64,000 nt of DNA from Hyphomicrobiales bacterium (GTDB lineage Bacteria > Pseudomonadota > Alphaproteobacteria > Rhizobiales > Rhizobiaceae). The notes under the pieces were generated by a model. That model did not search any database, was not told the DNA's origin, and was given only the letters and a program-made list of their open reading frames with translations. Location of the stretch: assembly GCA_900469445.1 (NCBI GenBank), contig UBXM01000001.1, forward strand, positions 495,724 through 559,723. The letters run 5' to 3'. Below are positions 7,604 to 16,116 of the stretch, piece after piece (position 1 is the stretch's first letter; every line of letters begins with the position of its first letter). The translations under genes and the position numbers were made by a program.

Positions 7604-10149
7604 GCCGCCGCATGATCCCGACCGCGACCTACCGTATCCAGTTCCGCAACGGCATGACCTTCGACCGCGCCGCAGCGCTCGTGCCCTACCTGAAACGACT
7701 TGGCATCAGCCATCTTTATGCCTCGCCGGTCTTCACCGCCACGACCGGTTCCACCCACGGTTATGACGTGACCGATGCCAACGAGATCGACCCCGCGATC
7801 GGCGGCCGGGAGGGCTTCGACCGCATGGCGGCGGCGCTCAAGGCCGAGGGCCTTGGCCTGATCCTCGACATCGTGCCGAACCACATGGCCGCTTCGCTGG
7901 AAAATTCGTGGTGGCATGACGTGATCGAGCATGGCGAAAACAGCCGCTACGCCCGGCATTTCGACATCGACTGGTCGCGCCGCCTGACCCTGCCCTTTCT
8001 CGGCGACACGTTCGAGAAGGTCTTGGATGCCGGTGAAATCTCGCTCAAGCCCGACCCGAAAACCGGCAAGCCAGCCCTCGCTTATTATGAAAGCTTCTAT
8101 CCTCTGAACCCGGACACCTATGTCGGCAGCGAGGAGGAGGTCTTGCAGATCACCGATAAAGCCGCGATCGCCGATCTGCATGAGCAGCAACCCTATCGGC
8201 TGATGTCCTGGCGGGATGCGCCGCGCGACCTCTCCTATCGCCGTTTCTTCGAGATCACCGGGCTTGCCGGTGTCCGCGTCGAAGACGATGCCGTGTTTGA
8301 CGACACGCACCGCCTCATCCTCGAACTCGTCCGCTCCGGCGCAGTCGATGGCCTGAGGGTCGATCATGTCGATGGCCTGGCCGATCCCAAGGCCTATCTC
8401 GAACGCCTGCGCCAGGAGGCAGGCCCCGGCTGCTACATCACGGTCGAAAAGATCCTCGGCGAAGGCGAGGATGTGTCACCCGCCTGGCCGATCTCCGGGA
8501 CGACAGGTTACGAATTCATCGCAACCCTGGCCAACGTTCTGGTCGATGGCGGCAAACTGAGCCAACTCGATGCCGCCTATGCGGCGGCAACCGGTATGGC
8601 TCCGGACATGGCAAAGGAACTGCGGGACGCCAAATTGCTGATGGCGAACAACAACTTCGCCGGCGAACTTGCCACCCTCGTGAAGCTTGCTGAATCGATA
8701 CATGAGGAATTGCAGGACGCAGCGCCGCTGACGTCCGAAACGATCAAGTCGGGCCTGCGGGAATTGCTCGTCGCCTTCCCCGTCTACCGCACCTACGGCA
8801 CGACCGATGGCATGCCGCCCGAAGGCCGGCAGATGCTGGAAAAGGTCACGGCCGAAATCCGGCGCGGCCAGACGACATCCGATCTGGCCGCCCTGCCATT
8901 CCTGACAAGGGTTCTGAACGGCGACATGCCCGCTTCCATCCTGGGCAAGGCAGCAACATTCCGCACCCGCTTCCAGCAGTTGACCGGGCCGCTGATGGCA
9001 AAGTCGGTCGAGGATACGCTGTTCTTCCGCCACCACGCCCTGATCGGCTTGAACGAGGTCGGCGCCGAACCTCTGTCGCGAGAATTTGCGCTCGACCATT
9101 TCCATGCACAGATGACCGAGCGGCAGACGCTTCAGCCGGATGCACTTTCAGGCACGTCCACCCATGACACCAAACGCGGCGAAGATGCCCGCGCCCGGCT
9201 CTACGCCCTGAGCGAGGCTCCGCAGGTCTGGGCAGACGCAGTCGAACGCTGGCGGCAGGTAAACAATGCGGCTCTGACACAACTTGAAGACGGCCCGGCC
9301 CCGGAGCCTGCCGTGGAATGGATGCTGTATCAGGCGCTGGCCGGCGTCTGGCCCGCCGAACTTGCATCCGACGAGGCCGATGGGCTGGCGCAGTTGCAGG
9401 AGCGTTTTCAGGCCTATGCCGAAAAGGCGATCCGCGAAGCGAAACTGAAGACCAACTGGGCGGATGGAAACCCCGATTACGAGGCAGCGATACATGATTA
9501 CGTTCACGCGATGCTTTCACCGGGCAACCAGGACTTCCTTGGAGATTTCACCGCCACCCTTCGGCCCTTCATCCGCGCCGGCAGTGTCAATTCCATCACC
9601 CAGACGCTCATCAAGCTCACCGCGCCGGGCGTGCCGGACATCTACCAGGGCAGCGAAACCGCAGACCTGTCGCTTGTCGACCCGGATAACCGGCGCGAAC
9701 CCAACTTCGGGAGGTTGGAGGAACAGTTTAGGCAGGACGACAAGCTTGCATCCGCGGAGGAGGAGGATTGGCTGTCCGGCCGCCTCAAGCAGCAGGTGAT
9801 TGGCAGGTTGTTGAAACTCCGCAAGGAGTTTCCGAGCCTTTTCCGCGAGGGCCGCTATGTCCCGCTGCGGGTGGACGGCATCCGCGCAGAAAACATCGTC
9901 AGCTTCGCGCGACACGACGATCAGTCCAGGCTGCTGGTTATCGCTCCGCGGCTGGTGCTGGAGGCACTGCATGACCTCGCCTCATCCCGCTCCGCGCATT
10001 GGGCTGAAACGCGCATCACGCTTCCGTCGCCGCTTGCGGGCCGGCGCTATCGTGACATTTTTACCGGCCGGGCCTTCGACTTCGGCGATGACGCATCGGT
10101 CAACTGGACCTTTGCCGACCACCCTTTCGCGGTCCTCTTGGCGGAGTGA
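7600..10149 (+). CDS. treY: Malto-oligosyltrehalose synthase TreY
   Basis: GH13 isomerase that converts the reducing-end alpha-1,4 linkage of maltodextrins to the alpha-1,1 linkage of trehalose. The 849-residue protein shows the TreY signatures TYRIQFRNGMTFDRA (residues 9-23), HGYDVTDANEIDPAIGG, GLRVDHVDGLADP near residue 250 and GTSTHDTKRGEDARAR near residue 520. Length is normal. The ATG overlaps treZ (ATGA); a second ATG four codons on is also possible. The pair is a self-contained trehalose module. A two-way terminator lies 24 bases after the stop. Confidence 0.93.
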   Translation: MSRRMIPTATYRIQFRNGMTFDRAAALVPYLKRLGISHLYASPVFTATTGSTHGYDVTDANEIDPAIGGREGFDRMAAALKAEGLGLILDIVPNHMAASLENSWWHDVIEHGENSRYARHFDIDWSRRLTLPFLGDTFEKVLDAGEISLKPDPKTGKPALAYYESFYPLNPDTYVGSEEEVLQITDKAAIADLHEQQPYRLMSWRDAPRDLSYRRFFEITGLAGVRVEDDAVFDDTHRLILELVRSGAVDGLRVDHVDGLADPKAYLERLRQEAGPGCYITVEKILGEGEDVSPAWPISGTTGYEFIATLANVLVDGGKLSQLDAAYAAATGMAPDMAKELRDAKLLMANNNFAGELATLVKLAESIHEELQDAAPLTSETIKSGLRELLVAFPVYRTYGTTDGMPPEGRQMLEKVTAEIRRGQTTSDLAALPFLTRVLNGDMPASILGKAATFRTRFQQLTGPLMAKSVEDTLFFRHHALIGLNEVGAEPLSREFALDHFHAQMTERQTLQPDALSGTSTHDTKRGEDARARLYALSEAPQVWADAVERWRQVNNAALTQLEDGPAPEPAVEWMLYQALAGVWPAELASDEADGLAQLQERFQAYAEKAIREAKLKTNWADGNPDYEAAIHDYVHAMLSPGNQDFLGDFTATLRPFIRAGSVNSITQTLIKLTAPGVPDIYQGSETADLSLVDPDNRREPNFGRLEEQFRQDDKLASAEEEDWLSGRLKQQVIGRLLKLRKEFPSLFREGRYVPLRVDGIRAENIVSFARHDDQSRLLVIAPRLVLEALHDLASSRSAHWAETRITLPSPLAGRRYRDIFTGRAFDFGDDASVNWTFADHPFAVLLAE

Positions 10150-10173
10150 TCTCGCCTTGCACCGGATAAAAAG

Positions 10174-10205
10174 AAACCGCCGGACTTTCCAGTCCAGCGG
10201 TTTTC
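10174..10205. terminator. Bidirectional terminator between treY and the micropeptide genes
   Basis: AAACCGC-c-GGACT pairs with AGTCC-a-GCGGTTT around TTCC, a 12-bp stem with one mismatch, with T-rich flanks on both strands. It can end treY transcripts and those of the minus-strand micropeptide genes. Confidence 0.75.
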
Positions 10206-10231
10206 TGTGTCGCCGCATCTTTTCTCGAGGC

Positions 10232-10306
10232 TCAACGGAGCCCGAAAAACGAAAGGATGGCGAGGACGATGACAACGGCTCCGACGAGCCAGACGATGCT
10301 ATTCAT
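10232..10306 (-). CDS. 24-residue single-span membrane peptide, copy A
   Basis: The protein starts MNSIVWLVGAVVIVLAILSF and ends FGLR; it is one transmembrane helix and nothing else. The ATG has AGGAGAG at good spacing. The next gene upstream on the same strand (10354-10428) encodes a clear paralogue, so the two are a tandem duplication. Function is unknown. The conserved length, start and membrane helix with diverged third positions argue that both are real. A terminator follows. Confidence 0.65.
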   Translation of the reverse strand: MNSIVWLVGAVVIVLAILSFFGLR

Positions 10307-10353
10307 GATGCTCTCCTGAAAGGTTTGACACCGCAAGGCGGGTCGGGTCTCGC

Positions 10354-10428
10354 TCAGGCAAAACCGACGAGATTGAGAACCGCGATGACAATCACGACTG
10401 CTCCGACCAACCAAATGATGCTGTTCAT
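10354..10428 (-). CDS. 24-residue single-span membrane peptide, copy B
   Basis: The protein starts MNSIIWLVGAVVIVIAVLNL and ends VGFA, identical to copy A over most of the first fourteen residues and diverged at the tail. AAAGGAG precedes the ATG. The 47-base gap between the two genes contains the ribosome site of copy A. Like copy A it should sit in the inner membrane as a single helix. No named family is recognised. Confidence 0.65.
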   Translation of the reverse strand: MNSIIWLVGAVVIVIAVLNLVGFA

Positions 10429-10538
10429 GACGTTCTCCTTTTGATGTCGCAAAAGTGAACGGTCGCCACCTCAAAAGGTTCCCGGATTAACGCGCTGTTT
10501 GACGGTCATTTTCAAAAGCATCCGAACACAATGAAATC

Positions 10539-10943
10539 CTAAGGCCCGTCACGCCTCAGGCCTGAATTTCGGTCGAGTTTTCCGTGTTCCGCCTTGTAGA
10601 AATACTGGTTTGACAACAACCAGCCCTTGAGCGGTCTGAGCGGCAGGATGCAGGTCAAAATCAGAAACGGAAGCGAGATGAGCAGATGGATCCAGAACGG
10701 AGGCTGGTAGACCGTCTCGATCAGGACCGCCAGCGCCACGCTCGGCACGCAGGCGAAACAGACGACGAAGAAGGCAGGCCCGTCGGCCGGGTCCGCGAAC
10801 CCGTAATCCAGCCCGCAGACTTCGCAACTCGGCTTCATCGAAAGGAAGCCGTCGAATAGATGGCCCTGCCCACAGCGGGGGCAGCGGCAACGCAACCCAG
10901 TGGTAGACGGCGAAAGTGTCGGCCAATGCGCATCATGTCCCAT
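10539..10943 (-). CDS. DUF983 zinc-ribbon membrane protein
   Basis: A 134-residue protein with two CxxC pairs (Cys21/Cys24 in CPRCGQGHLFDGF and Cys40/Cys43 in CEVCGLDYGF) forming a predicted zinc ribbon, followed by two membrane helices at about 57-78 and 83-103. This is the DUF983 layout, of unknown function. The ATG at 10943 is chosen for the GAGAGGAAG upstream; the longer frame to 11000 adds a non-family extension. It is a single gene. Confidence 0.8.
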   Translation of the reverse strand: MGHDAHWPTLSPSTTGLRCRCPRCGQGHLFDGFLSMKPSCEVCGLDYGFADPADGPAFFVVCFACVPSVALAVLIETVYQPPFWIHLLISLPFLILTCILPLRPLKGWLLSNQYFYKAEHGKLDRNSGLRRDGP

Positions 10944-11082
10944 GGATCCGGCTTCCTCTCGAAATTCATCTGGAGAATGCCTAACGCCGAACATTAGCAA
11001 TCATCAAGGTAACAAGATGTAGCGCGTCAATCTGCCTCTGCCGAAATATACGCCTTCAACAAAGCGCAACTTCAATCGGAGA

Positions 11083-11379
11083 TCAGTCCCACAACCGCTC
11101 CCTTTTCTCGTAGCGATCGATGATTTTCAGGCTTCGATCCGGTTCGATCAGGTAGGTTTCATGAACCTCCCGGCCCAGCTGATTGGTGAATTCATGGGCG
11201 AACGTACTGCCGATCGGCGACTTGGTCAGCCTGGTGCGCGGCTGCCCGCCATAGGTGATACTGCCGGGTATGGGCGCGAGACCCGATCCGCTATTGAAGC
11301 TGTAGCCGACAGTGGTGGCCGAGGCTGAGCATCCGGCAAGAGCCAGGGCCAGAATGGATAAGACAAGAGCCGGTTTCAT
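11083..11379 (-). CDS. Small putative lipoprotein
   Basis: A 98-residue protein with a signal peptide ending in the lipobox LALAGC, so Cys16 is the predicted lipidated residue. The mature part is short and polar, ends in RYEKRERLWD, and matches no family I know. ATG 11379 is preferred over the upstream in-frame ATG because AAGGATG lies at good spacing and the signal peptide then begins directly with MKP. It diverges from the amidase gene. Confidence 0.7.
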   Translation of the reverse strand: MKPALVLSILALALAGCSASATTVGYSFNSGSGLAPIPGSITYGGQPRTRLTKSPIGSTFAHEFTNQLGREVHETYLIEPDRSLKIIDRYEKRERLWD

Positions 11380-11525
11380 GGCGTCATCCTTGAGCATGAA
11401 GATCGTTCAGGCGATCTTTCTCTGTGAGCATGATGATGAAATAGGGCTCGGCGGATAATTCCGCTACCCTTGCCGACGATATCGGATACATCTTGGATCC
11501 AGTCAGTCAATTCAGGGAAACATCC

Positions 11526-12887
11526 GTGCCAAGACCCGTTTCCGGCATGTCCGTTGCCGAGCTGTCGATGCTCATCCATTCCGGCATCATGAGCCCCGTC
11601 GAAATCGCCGAAGCGGTATTCGATGCCGTTGAGCGCCACGCGGATAAATCCGTCTTCACATCGCTTCTGAAAGACCGCGCCATGGGCGAAGCGGCAGCCG
11701 CCGCAAAACGTGTCACGGAGGGCCGTTCCTTCGGTTGGCTGGATGGCATTCCGGTCGCCTGGAAGGACCTGTTCGATATCGAGGGACTGGCGACGACGGC
11801 AGGCTCCACGGTCTTGGCAAAGAACACACCGGCCGCGAAGGATGCCGCCGTGGTCGATCTCCTGCGGCAATCCGGCATGGTCGCGATCGGCCGCACCAAT
11901 ATGAGCGAATTCGCCTTTTCCGGCATCGGCATCAACCCGCATTACGGCACGCCGCACAACCCGAGAAGCACGGACGTGCCGCGCGTCTCCGGCGGTTCCT
12001 CCTCCGGTTCCGCGGTAGCAGTCGCGGCAGGCCTTGTGCCGGTCGCGATCGGCACCGATACCGGCGGCTCGATCCGCATCCCGGCAGCCTTCAACGGCAT
12101 CGTCGGCTACAAGGCGAGCCGCGGCCGCTATTCGATGGACGGTATTTTCCCGCTGGCAAAAAGCCTCGATTGCCTCGGCCCGCTTTGCCGCAGCGTGCAG
12201 GACGCGATCTGGGTGGATGCGGCCATGCGTGGCGCGACCGGACCGGACATCATGCGCGGCACGGATGTGAAGCTCGATATCGTCGTGCCGGAAAATGGCG
12301 TATTCGACGGGGCGGAACCGGGCGTTGTCGCAGCGTTCGAAGCAGCACTCTCACGCCTCGAGAAAGCAGGTGCCCGGATCGAACGCATTCGCATTCCGGC
12401 ATTCGATGCGATAACCGACCTCGTCAAGGCCCGTGGAGCGCTGGTGACGGCAGAAGCCTTCGCCCTGCACCGCGAAAGACTGACCGGCACGATTGCCGAT
12501 CAGATCGACCCGCGCGTCGTTGCCCGCATCAGGCTCGGCGAAAAGACGACGATGGCGGATTATATCGACATGCTCGACATCCGCCGCCGCCTGACTGCGG
12601 AAACCGAGGACCTGCTGGCCGGACGCCTGGTGGCCCTCCCCTCGGTCGCCCATGTCGCACCGGCGATCGACCCATTGCTCGCTGATGACGACCTGTTTTT
12701 CGCCACCAATGGCAAGACCTTGCGCAATACCGGTTTCGGCAATTTCCTCGACTGGTGCGGTGTCTCCATTCCCTGCGGCACCGGCGACGCCGGAATGCCG
12801 GTAGGCCTGCTTCTGTCAGGCATTGCCGGAGACGATAAAAAGCTGCTCACCGCGGCACTGCACTACGAAGATATCATCCGGGGATAA
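11526..12887 (+). CDS. Amidase-signature family hydrolase
   Basis: Ser-cisSer-Lys amidase of about 453 residues. Numbered from the GTG at 11526: Lys80 in AWKDLFD, cis-Ser158 in GGSSSGS, and nucleophile Ser182 in DTGGSIR. GTG 11526 is chosen because CAGGGAAA lies five bases upstream; an upstream in-frame TTG at 11493 lacks a clear ribosome site. Substrate is unknown. It is not next to gatB/gatC, so a GatA role is unlikely, and the family also includes amidohydrolases of aliphatic and aromatic amides. Confidence 0.85.
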   Translation: MPRPVSGMSVAELSMLIHSGIMSPVEIAEAVFDAVERHADKSVFTSLLKDRAMGEAAAAAKRVTEGRSFGWLDGIPVAWKDLFDIEGLATTAGSTVLAKNTPAAKDAAVVDLLRQSGMVAIGRTNMSEFAFSGIGINPHYGTPHNPRSTDVPRVSGGSSSGSAVAVAAGLVPVAIGTDTGGSIRIPAAFNGIVGYKASRGRYSMDGIFPLAKSLDCLGPLCRSVQDAIWVDAAMRGATGPDIMRGTDVKLDIVVPENGVFDGAEPGVVAAFEAALSRLEKAGARIERIRIPAFDAITDLVKARGALVTAEAFALHRERLTGTIADQIDPRVVARIRLGEKTTMADYIDMLDIRRRLTAETEDLLAGRLVALPSVAHVAPAIDPLLADDDLFFATNGKTLRNTGFGNFLDWCGVSIPCGTGDAGMPVGLLLSGIAGDDKKLLTAALHYEDIIRG

Positions 12888-12925
12888 TCATCTGTCTGGA
12901 GGAGCCAATTGCTCCGGCAGGCCTG

Positions 12926-13552
12926 TCAGGCCGCATCCCCGGCGGGCTTCGCGGTAACGAAGACATCATAGCGGGTGCTTTTTCCGACGATCTGGTGGCT
13001 GGGCTTGCGGATGCCCGGCATCGGATCTGCACGCAGCGGCCATTTCAGAACCACCCTTTTTTGCGCATTCGCGAGCGCGACCTGCATCAACTCCAGAGAA
13101 TCGGGATCGTCACCGACGATCTCGCGGATCAGCCGCATTTCCTTCTTCACCAAAGCCGTCTTGTCGCGCGGCGGATGCATCGGGTCGATGAGGACGATCT
13201 GCGGCTTCAGCTGCGGAATAAGCGCGCAGGAATCGCCGTGGATCAGCGTCATCCGCGCCACCGTCTCCGCATGCCGCCCGCCTTCCGCTTGCGCTCGTTT
13301 CAGCCCTTCGGCAAGCAGCGCATGCATCGTCTCGGAGCGTTCGATCAGCGTGACATGCGCGCCAAGCGACGCGAGCAGAAACGCATCACGGCCGAGACCG
13401 GCCGTCGCATCGACAACTTCCGGGGCCCTGTTGCTGGCAAATCCGACAGCCTTGGCCAGTCCTTGGCTGCGCCCCTCGTTGGAACGAAACCGGTGACCGA
13501 CCGCCCCACCGACAAAATCGACAATCAGATCGGATTTTTCGAATTTCTGCAC
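12926..13552 (-). CDS. rsmJ: SAM-dependent methyltransferase, RsmJ-like (16S rRNA m2G1516)
   Basis: Protein of about 208 residues matching the RsmJ core: DFVGGAVGHRF near the N-terminus, VVDATAGLGRDAFLLASLGAHVTLIER as SAM site, VLIDPMHPP as catalytic motif and KTALVKKEMR. The E. coli protein has roughly 60 more residues in front; here the upstream gene ends only 11 bases before the GTG at 13552, so the short form appears genuine. No ATG is available, and the GTG has only a weak ribosome site, suggesting coupling to the preceding pseudouridine synthase gene. Confidence 0.75.
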   Translation of the reverse strand: MQKFEKSDLIVDFVGGAVGHRFRSNEGRSQGLAKAVGFASNRAPEVVDATAGLGRDAFLLASLGAHVTLIERSETMHALLAEGLKRAQAEGGRHAETVARMTLIHGDSCALIPQLKPQIVLIDPMHPPRDKTALVKKEMRLIREIVGDDPDSLELMQVALANAQKRVVLKWPLRADPMPGIRKPSHQIVGKSTRYDVFVTAKPAGDAA

Positions 13553-13563
13553 GACGACCGATC

Positions 13564-14232
13564 TCAGAAAGGGGTTGGCGCCGTAAACGTCACATCCGAG
13601 CCATCGGGCTTGCGGAAGGTCAGTTCCTCGGCATGAAGCAGCAGACGATCCGCGGCAGCCAGTGCTTCGCCCTCCGCGTAAAACTCGTCGCCGAGAATAA
13701 CATGCCCGAGCGCTTTCATATGCACCCGCAATTGATGGGTGCGCCCGGTCAGCGGAAACAGGCGAAGGCGCGTCCTGTTCTCGCCACGAGCCAAAACCTG
13801 CCAACGCGTCAGCGCCGGTTTGCCATGCTCGTGGTCGACCCGGTGGCGAGGCTTGTTGTCGGGATCGATGGCAAGCGGCAGATCGACCGTCCCCTCATCG
13901 CCTTCAACCCTGCCCCACACTTCGGCGACATAGGATTTTTTCGTCGTGCGCGCCTCGAACTGCCCCGCAACGAAAGCATGCGCCTTGCGGTTCAGCGACA
14001 TCAGCACGACGCCGGACGTATCCTTGTCGAGCCGGTGAACGATCAGCGCCTTGGGAAACTCCTTCTGCACCCGCGTCAGAAGACTGTCGCTGAGCGCCGG
14101 ATGGCGTCCGGGAACGGAAAGCAGCCCGCTCGGCTTGTCGCAGACCAGAAAATCGCGGTCACGGTGAAGAATGGTCAGATAGGGATCGAGCGGCGGATGA
14201 TAGACGGGAGAAACATCGGAAAGCACAGTCAT
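13564..14232 (-). CDS. RluA-family pseudouridine synthase
   Basis: RNA pseudouridine synthase of about 222 residues. The catalytic aspartate is Asp69 in HRLDKDTSG, and the substrate-contacting motif LFPLTGRTHQLRVHM lies near residue 165. There is no S4 domain, as in RluA itself and tRNA/rRNA dual enzymes. ATG 14232 gives a protein beginning MTVLSDVSP; a longer start at 14274 is open. It precedes rsmJ, so a two-gene RNA-modification operon is likely. The exact target base cannot be assigned from sequence. Confidence 0.85.
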   Translation of the reverse strand: MTVLSDVSPVYHPPLDPYLTILHRDRDFLVCDKPSGLLSVPGRHPALSDSLLTRVQKEFPKALIVHRLDKDTSGVVLMSLNRKAHAFVAGQFEARTTKKSYVAEVWGRVEGDEGTVDLPLAIDPDNKPRHRVDHEHGKPALTRWQVLARGENRTRLRLFPLTGRTHQLRVHMKALGHVILGDEFYAEGEALAAADRLLLHAEELTFRKPDGSDVTFTAPTPF

Positions 14233-14294
14233 CGAGATAGAGCCATCCGGGAAAGGTGAGCCTGAAAACACCACACCTGAAACTTGGAGAAGAT

Positions 14295-14371
14295 TGGTAG
14301 CGGGGGGCGGAATTGAACCGCCGACCTCAGGGTTATGAATCCTGCGCTCTCACCAACTGAGCTACCCAGCC
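14295..14371 (-). tRNA. tRNA with CAT anticodon (elongator tRNA-Met likely)
   Basis: A 77-base cloverleaf with encoded CCA, D arm GCTC/GAGC, anticodon loop TTCATAA and T arm GGCGG/CCGCC. The acceptor pairs GGCTGGG with CCCCGCT, giving a G-U first pair and a T-C mismatch at pair four; the anticodon stem CAGGA/CCCTG has an A-C mismatch next to the loop. It lacks the three G-C pairs that mark initiator tRNA. tRNA-Ile2 (CAU) is the alternative. A strong promoter lies upstream. Confidence 0.85.
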
Positions 14372-14418
14372 ACACCAACGAAGCTGCTTTTAAAGCGTCC
14401 GCTCCGAGGAATGAGCGG

Positions 14419-14448
14419 CTTATAAAGGCAGGCCGCGAACCTTGTCAA
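14419..14448 (-). promoter_or_regulatory. Promoter of the CAT-anticodon tRNA
   Basis: On the minus strand a perfect TTGACA (14448-14443) is followed after 18 bases by TATAAG (14424-14419), close to the sigma-70 consensus. The tRNA 5' end is about 48 bases downstream of the -10. Confidence 0.7.
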
Positions 14449-14497
14449 GCATATGACAGGAGAAAAACGGAGGAGTTTCAAACCTTCGTTTTTGTCC

Positions 14498-14526
14498 AGT
14501 TCCCTGCCCTTGAAAAGCAGGGAACT
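14498..14526 (-). terminator. Hairpin after mnmA
   Basis: A perfect 10-bp inverted repeat, AGTTCCCTGC with GCAGGGAACT around nine bases, begins eight bases beyond the mnmA stop. No T tract follows on the mnmA strand, so termination is likely but not certain. Confidence 0.45.
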
Positions 14527-14534
14527 CCTAAGCC

Positions 14535-15731
14535 TCAAGCTGCGACCGGCTGTGCCAGAAGCTGTTTCAGCGATGCTTCCGCTTCCTCTGCACGCTCGGA
14601 TCGCTCGATGAAGCCGCCGCCATAAACCCGCGCATCGGCGCCCGGTGCCGAATAAAGAACGCATGCCTGTCCCGGCGCCACGCCTGCCTCGCCGATGGCG
14701 AGATCGACATAAACGCCGCGCTCGTCGACATGCAGTGTTGCCGGTGTCGGCGGCCGGGTGGAGCGCACCTTGGCGAAACACGCAAAGCCTTCACGCGCAT
14801 CGTCTTCGAGCGACGAATCGCCGATCCAGTTCATGTCGCGCAGATAGACGCGATGCGTATCGAGCGCTTCCTTGGGGCCGACGATGACACGGCGCGAGCG
14901 GGCGTCGAGATAGACGACGTAGAGCGGCTCGCCAGTGGCAACGCCGAGGCCCTTGCGCTGGCCGATCGTGTAATGAACGATGCCCTCGTGCCGGCCGAGC
15001 ACGCGCCCGTCCATATGCACGATATCGCCGGCAAGCGCCGCGTTCGGCTTCACCTTGTTGATGATGTCGGCATATTTCCCGGCAGGCACGAAGCAGATGT
15101 CCTGGCTGTCGGCCTTCTTGGCGACGACCAGTCCCATTTCTTCGGCAAGCTCGCGAACCTGCGCCTTGGACATGCAGCCGAGCGGAAAGCGCAGATAGTC
15201 GATCTGCTCCTGCGTCGTGGCAAACAGGAACCAGCTCTGGTCGCGATCGCTGTCGATCGGACGATAGAGTGCGCGCCGGTTCGGATTGGCAACGGTCGGG
15301 TTGGCGGCCGAGCGGATATAGTGACCCGTCGCCAGCGCGTCGGCGCCGAGTTCACGCGCCGTGGCAAGCAGATCGGCGAACTTGACCGTCTGGTTGCAGG
15401 CAACGCAGGGCACCGGCGTTTCGCCCATCGCATAGGCTTCGGCAAACGGGTTGATCACGGTTTCGCGGAACCGCTTTTCGTAATCCAGCACGTAATGGGG
15501 AATGCCGAGCGTTTCCGACACGCGGCGCGCATCGTCGATATCCTGGCCAGCGCAGCACGAACCGGCGCGATGAACCGCAGCACCATGATCGTAAAGCTGC
15601 AGCGTGATGCCCAGCACGTCATAGCCTTGCTGTTTCAAAAGCCCGGCCACCACGGAGGAATCCACGCCGCCCGACATGGCGACGACAACGCGCGTATCTT
15701 CCGGCTTCTTGTCAAAATCCAGCGTATTCAC
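14535..15731 (-). CDS. mnmA: tRNA 2-thiouridylase MnmA
   Basis: Thiolates U34 of tRNAs for Lys, Glu and Gln. Numbered from the GTG at 15731 the protein has 398 residues, the usual alphaproteobacterial length: PP-loop SGGVDSS (20-26), CNQTVKF with catalytic Cys112, the [10 protein letters not shown] motif with the second catalytic Cys, and TIGQRKGLG. The longer frame back to 15860 has no family similarity. No close ribosome site is obvious at the GTG. A 33-residue membrane peptide is encoded 168 bases upstream on the same strand. Confidence 0.92.
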   Translation of the reverse strand: MNTLDFDKKPEDTRVVVAMSGGVDSSVVAGLLKQQGYDVLGITLQLYDHGAAVHRAGSCCAGQDIDDARRVSETLGIPHYVLDYEKRFRETVINPFAEAYAMGETPVPCVACNQTVKFADLLATARELGADALATGHYIRSAANPTVANPNRRALYRPIDSDRDQSWFLFATTQEQIDYLRFPLGCMSKAQVRELAEEMGLVVAKKADSQDICFVPAGKYADIINKVKPNAALAGDIVHMDGRVLGRHEGIVHYTIGQRKGLGVATGEPLYVVYLDARSRRVIVGPKEALDTHRVYLRDMNWIGDSSLEDDAREGFACFAKVRSTRPPTPATLHVDERGVYVDLAIGEAGVAPGQACVLYSAPGADARVYGGGFIERSERAEEAEASLKQLLAQPVAA

Positions 15732-15899
15732 GGGCAAACTCTCGCTGCAGCAATCTTGCTTGCCGTCGATCTCGGACGGCTCTTCCAAACCAGGCGCGGG
15801 ATCGGCCGCCAGCCAGGCAATTTGTTGCTCGCATATAGAAACTATTCGACCCGCGTGCAAGCAGCACGCTCAAGGCAGCGGCCGGACCGCCGCCGACAG

Positions 15900-16001
15900 T
15901 CAGTCGGACGACTTGTTCATGTCATGAACGACCCAGCGGAAGAACAGGTAAATGCAGTAGAAAAAGCCCAGCAAGGGCAGCAGATTCTGAATTTGGCTCA
16001 T
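15900..16001 (-). CDS. 33-residue putative membrane peptide
   Basis: A short reading frame starting MSQIQNLLPLLGFFYCIYLF and ending with the polar tail HDMNKSSD. It is a single hydrophobic helix with a conserved-looking amphipathic start. GGAGGA lies 15 bases before the ATG, farther than ideal. It stands alone between mscS and mnmA on the same strand. An AT-rich stretch at about 16070-16105 could hold its promoter. No family is recognised. Confidence 0.45.
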   Translation of the reverse strand: MSQIQNLLPLLGFFYCIYLFFRWVVHDMNKSSD

Positions 16002-16116
16002 TGAGTAGTCCGCGCGTCCTCCGTGGCTGACGGCTAACGCGATTCACCGCCGGCAACAACAGAAACCTACGAAAAACTAAATTAATATCAGTTAATTTTA
16101 TCGAATGCGGTGGTGA

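Noticed and set aside
14730..16004. Open frame of 424 codons antisense to mnmA.
   Set aside because: Translation has no domain character; mnmA is complete on the other strand.
16080..16100. TTAA-TATCAG-TTAA considered as a CtrA site.
   Set aside because: The spacer is six bases instead of seven and the stretch is generally AT-rich.
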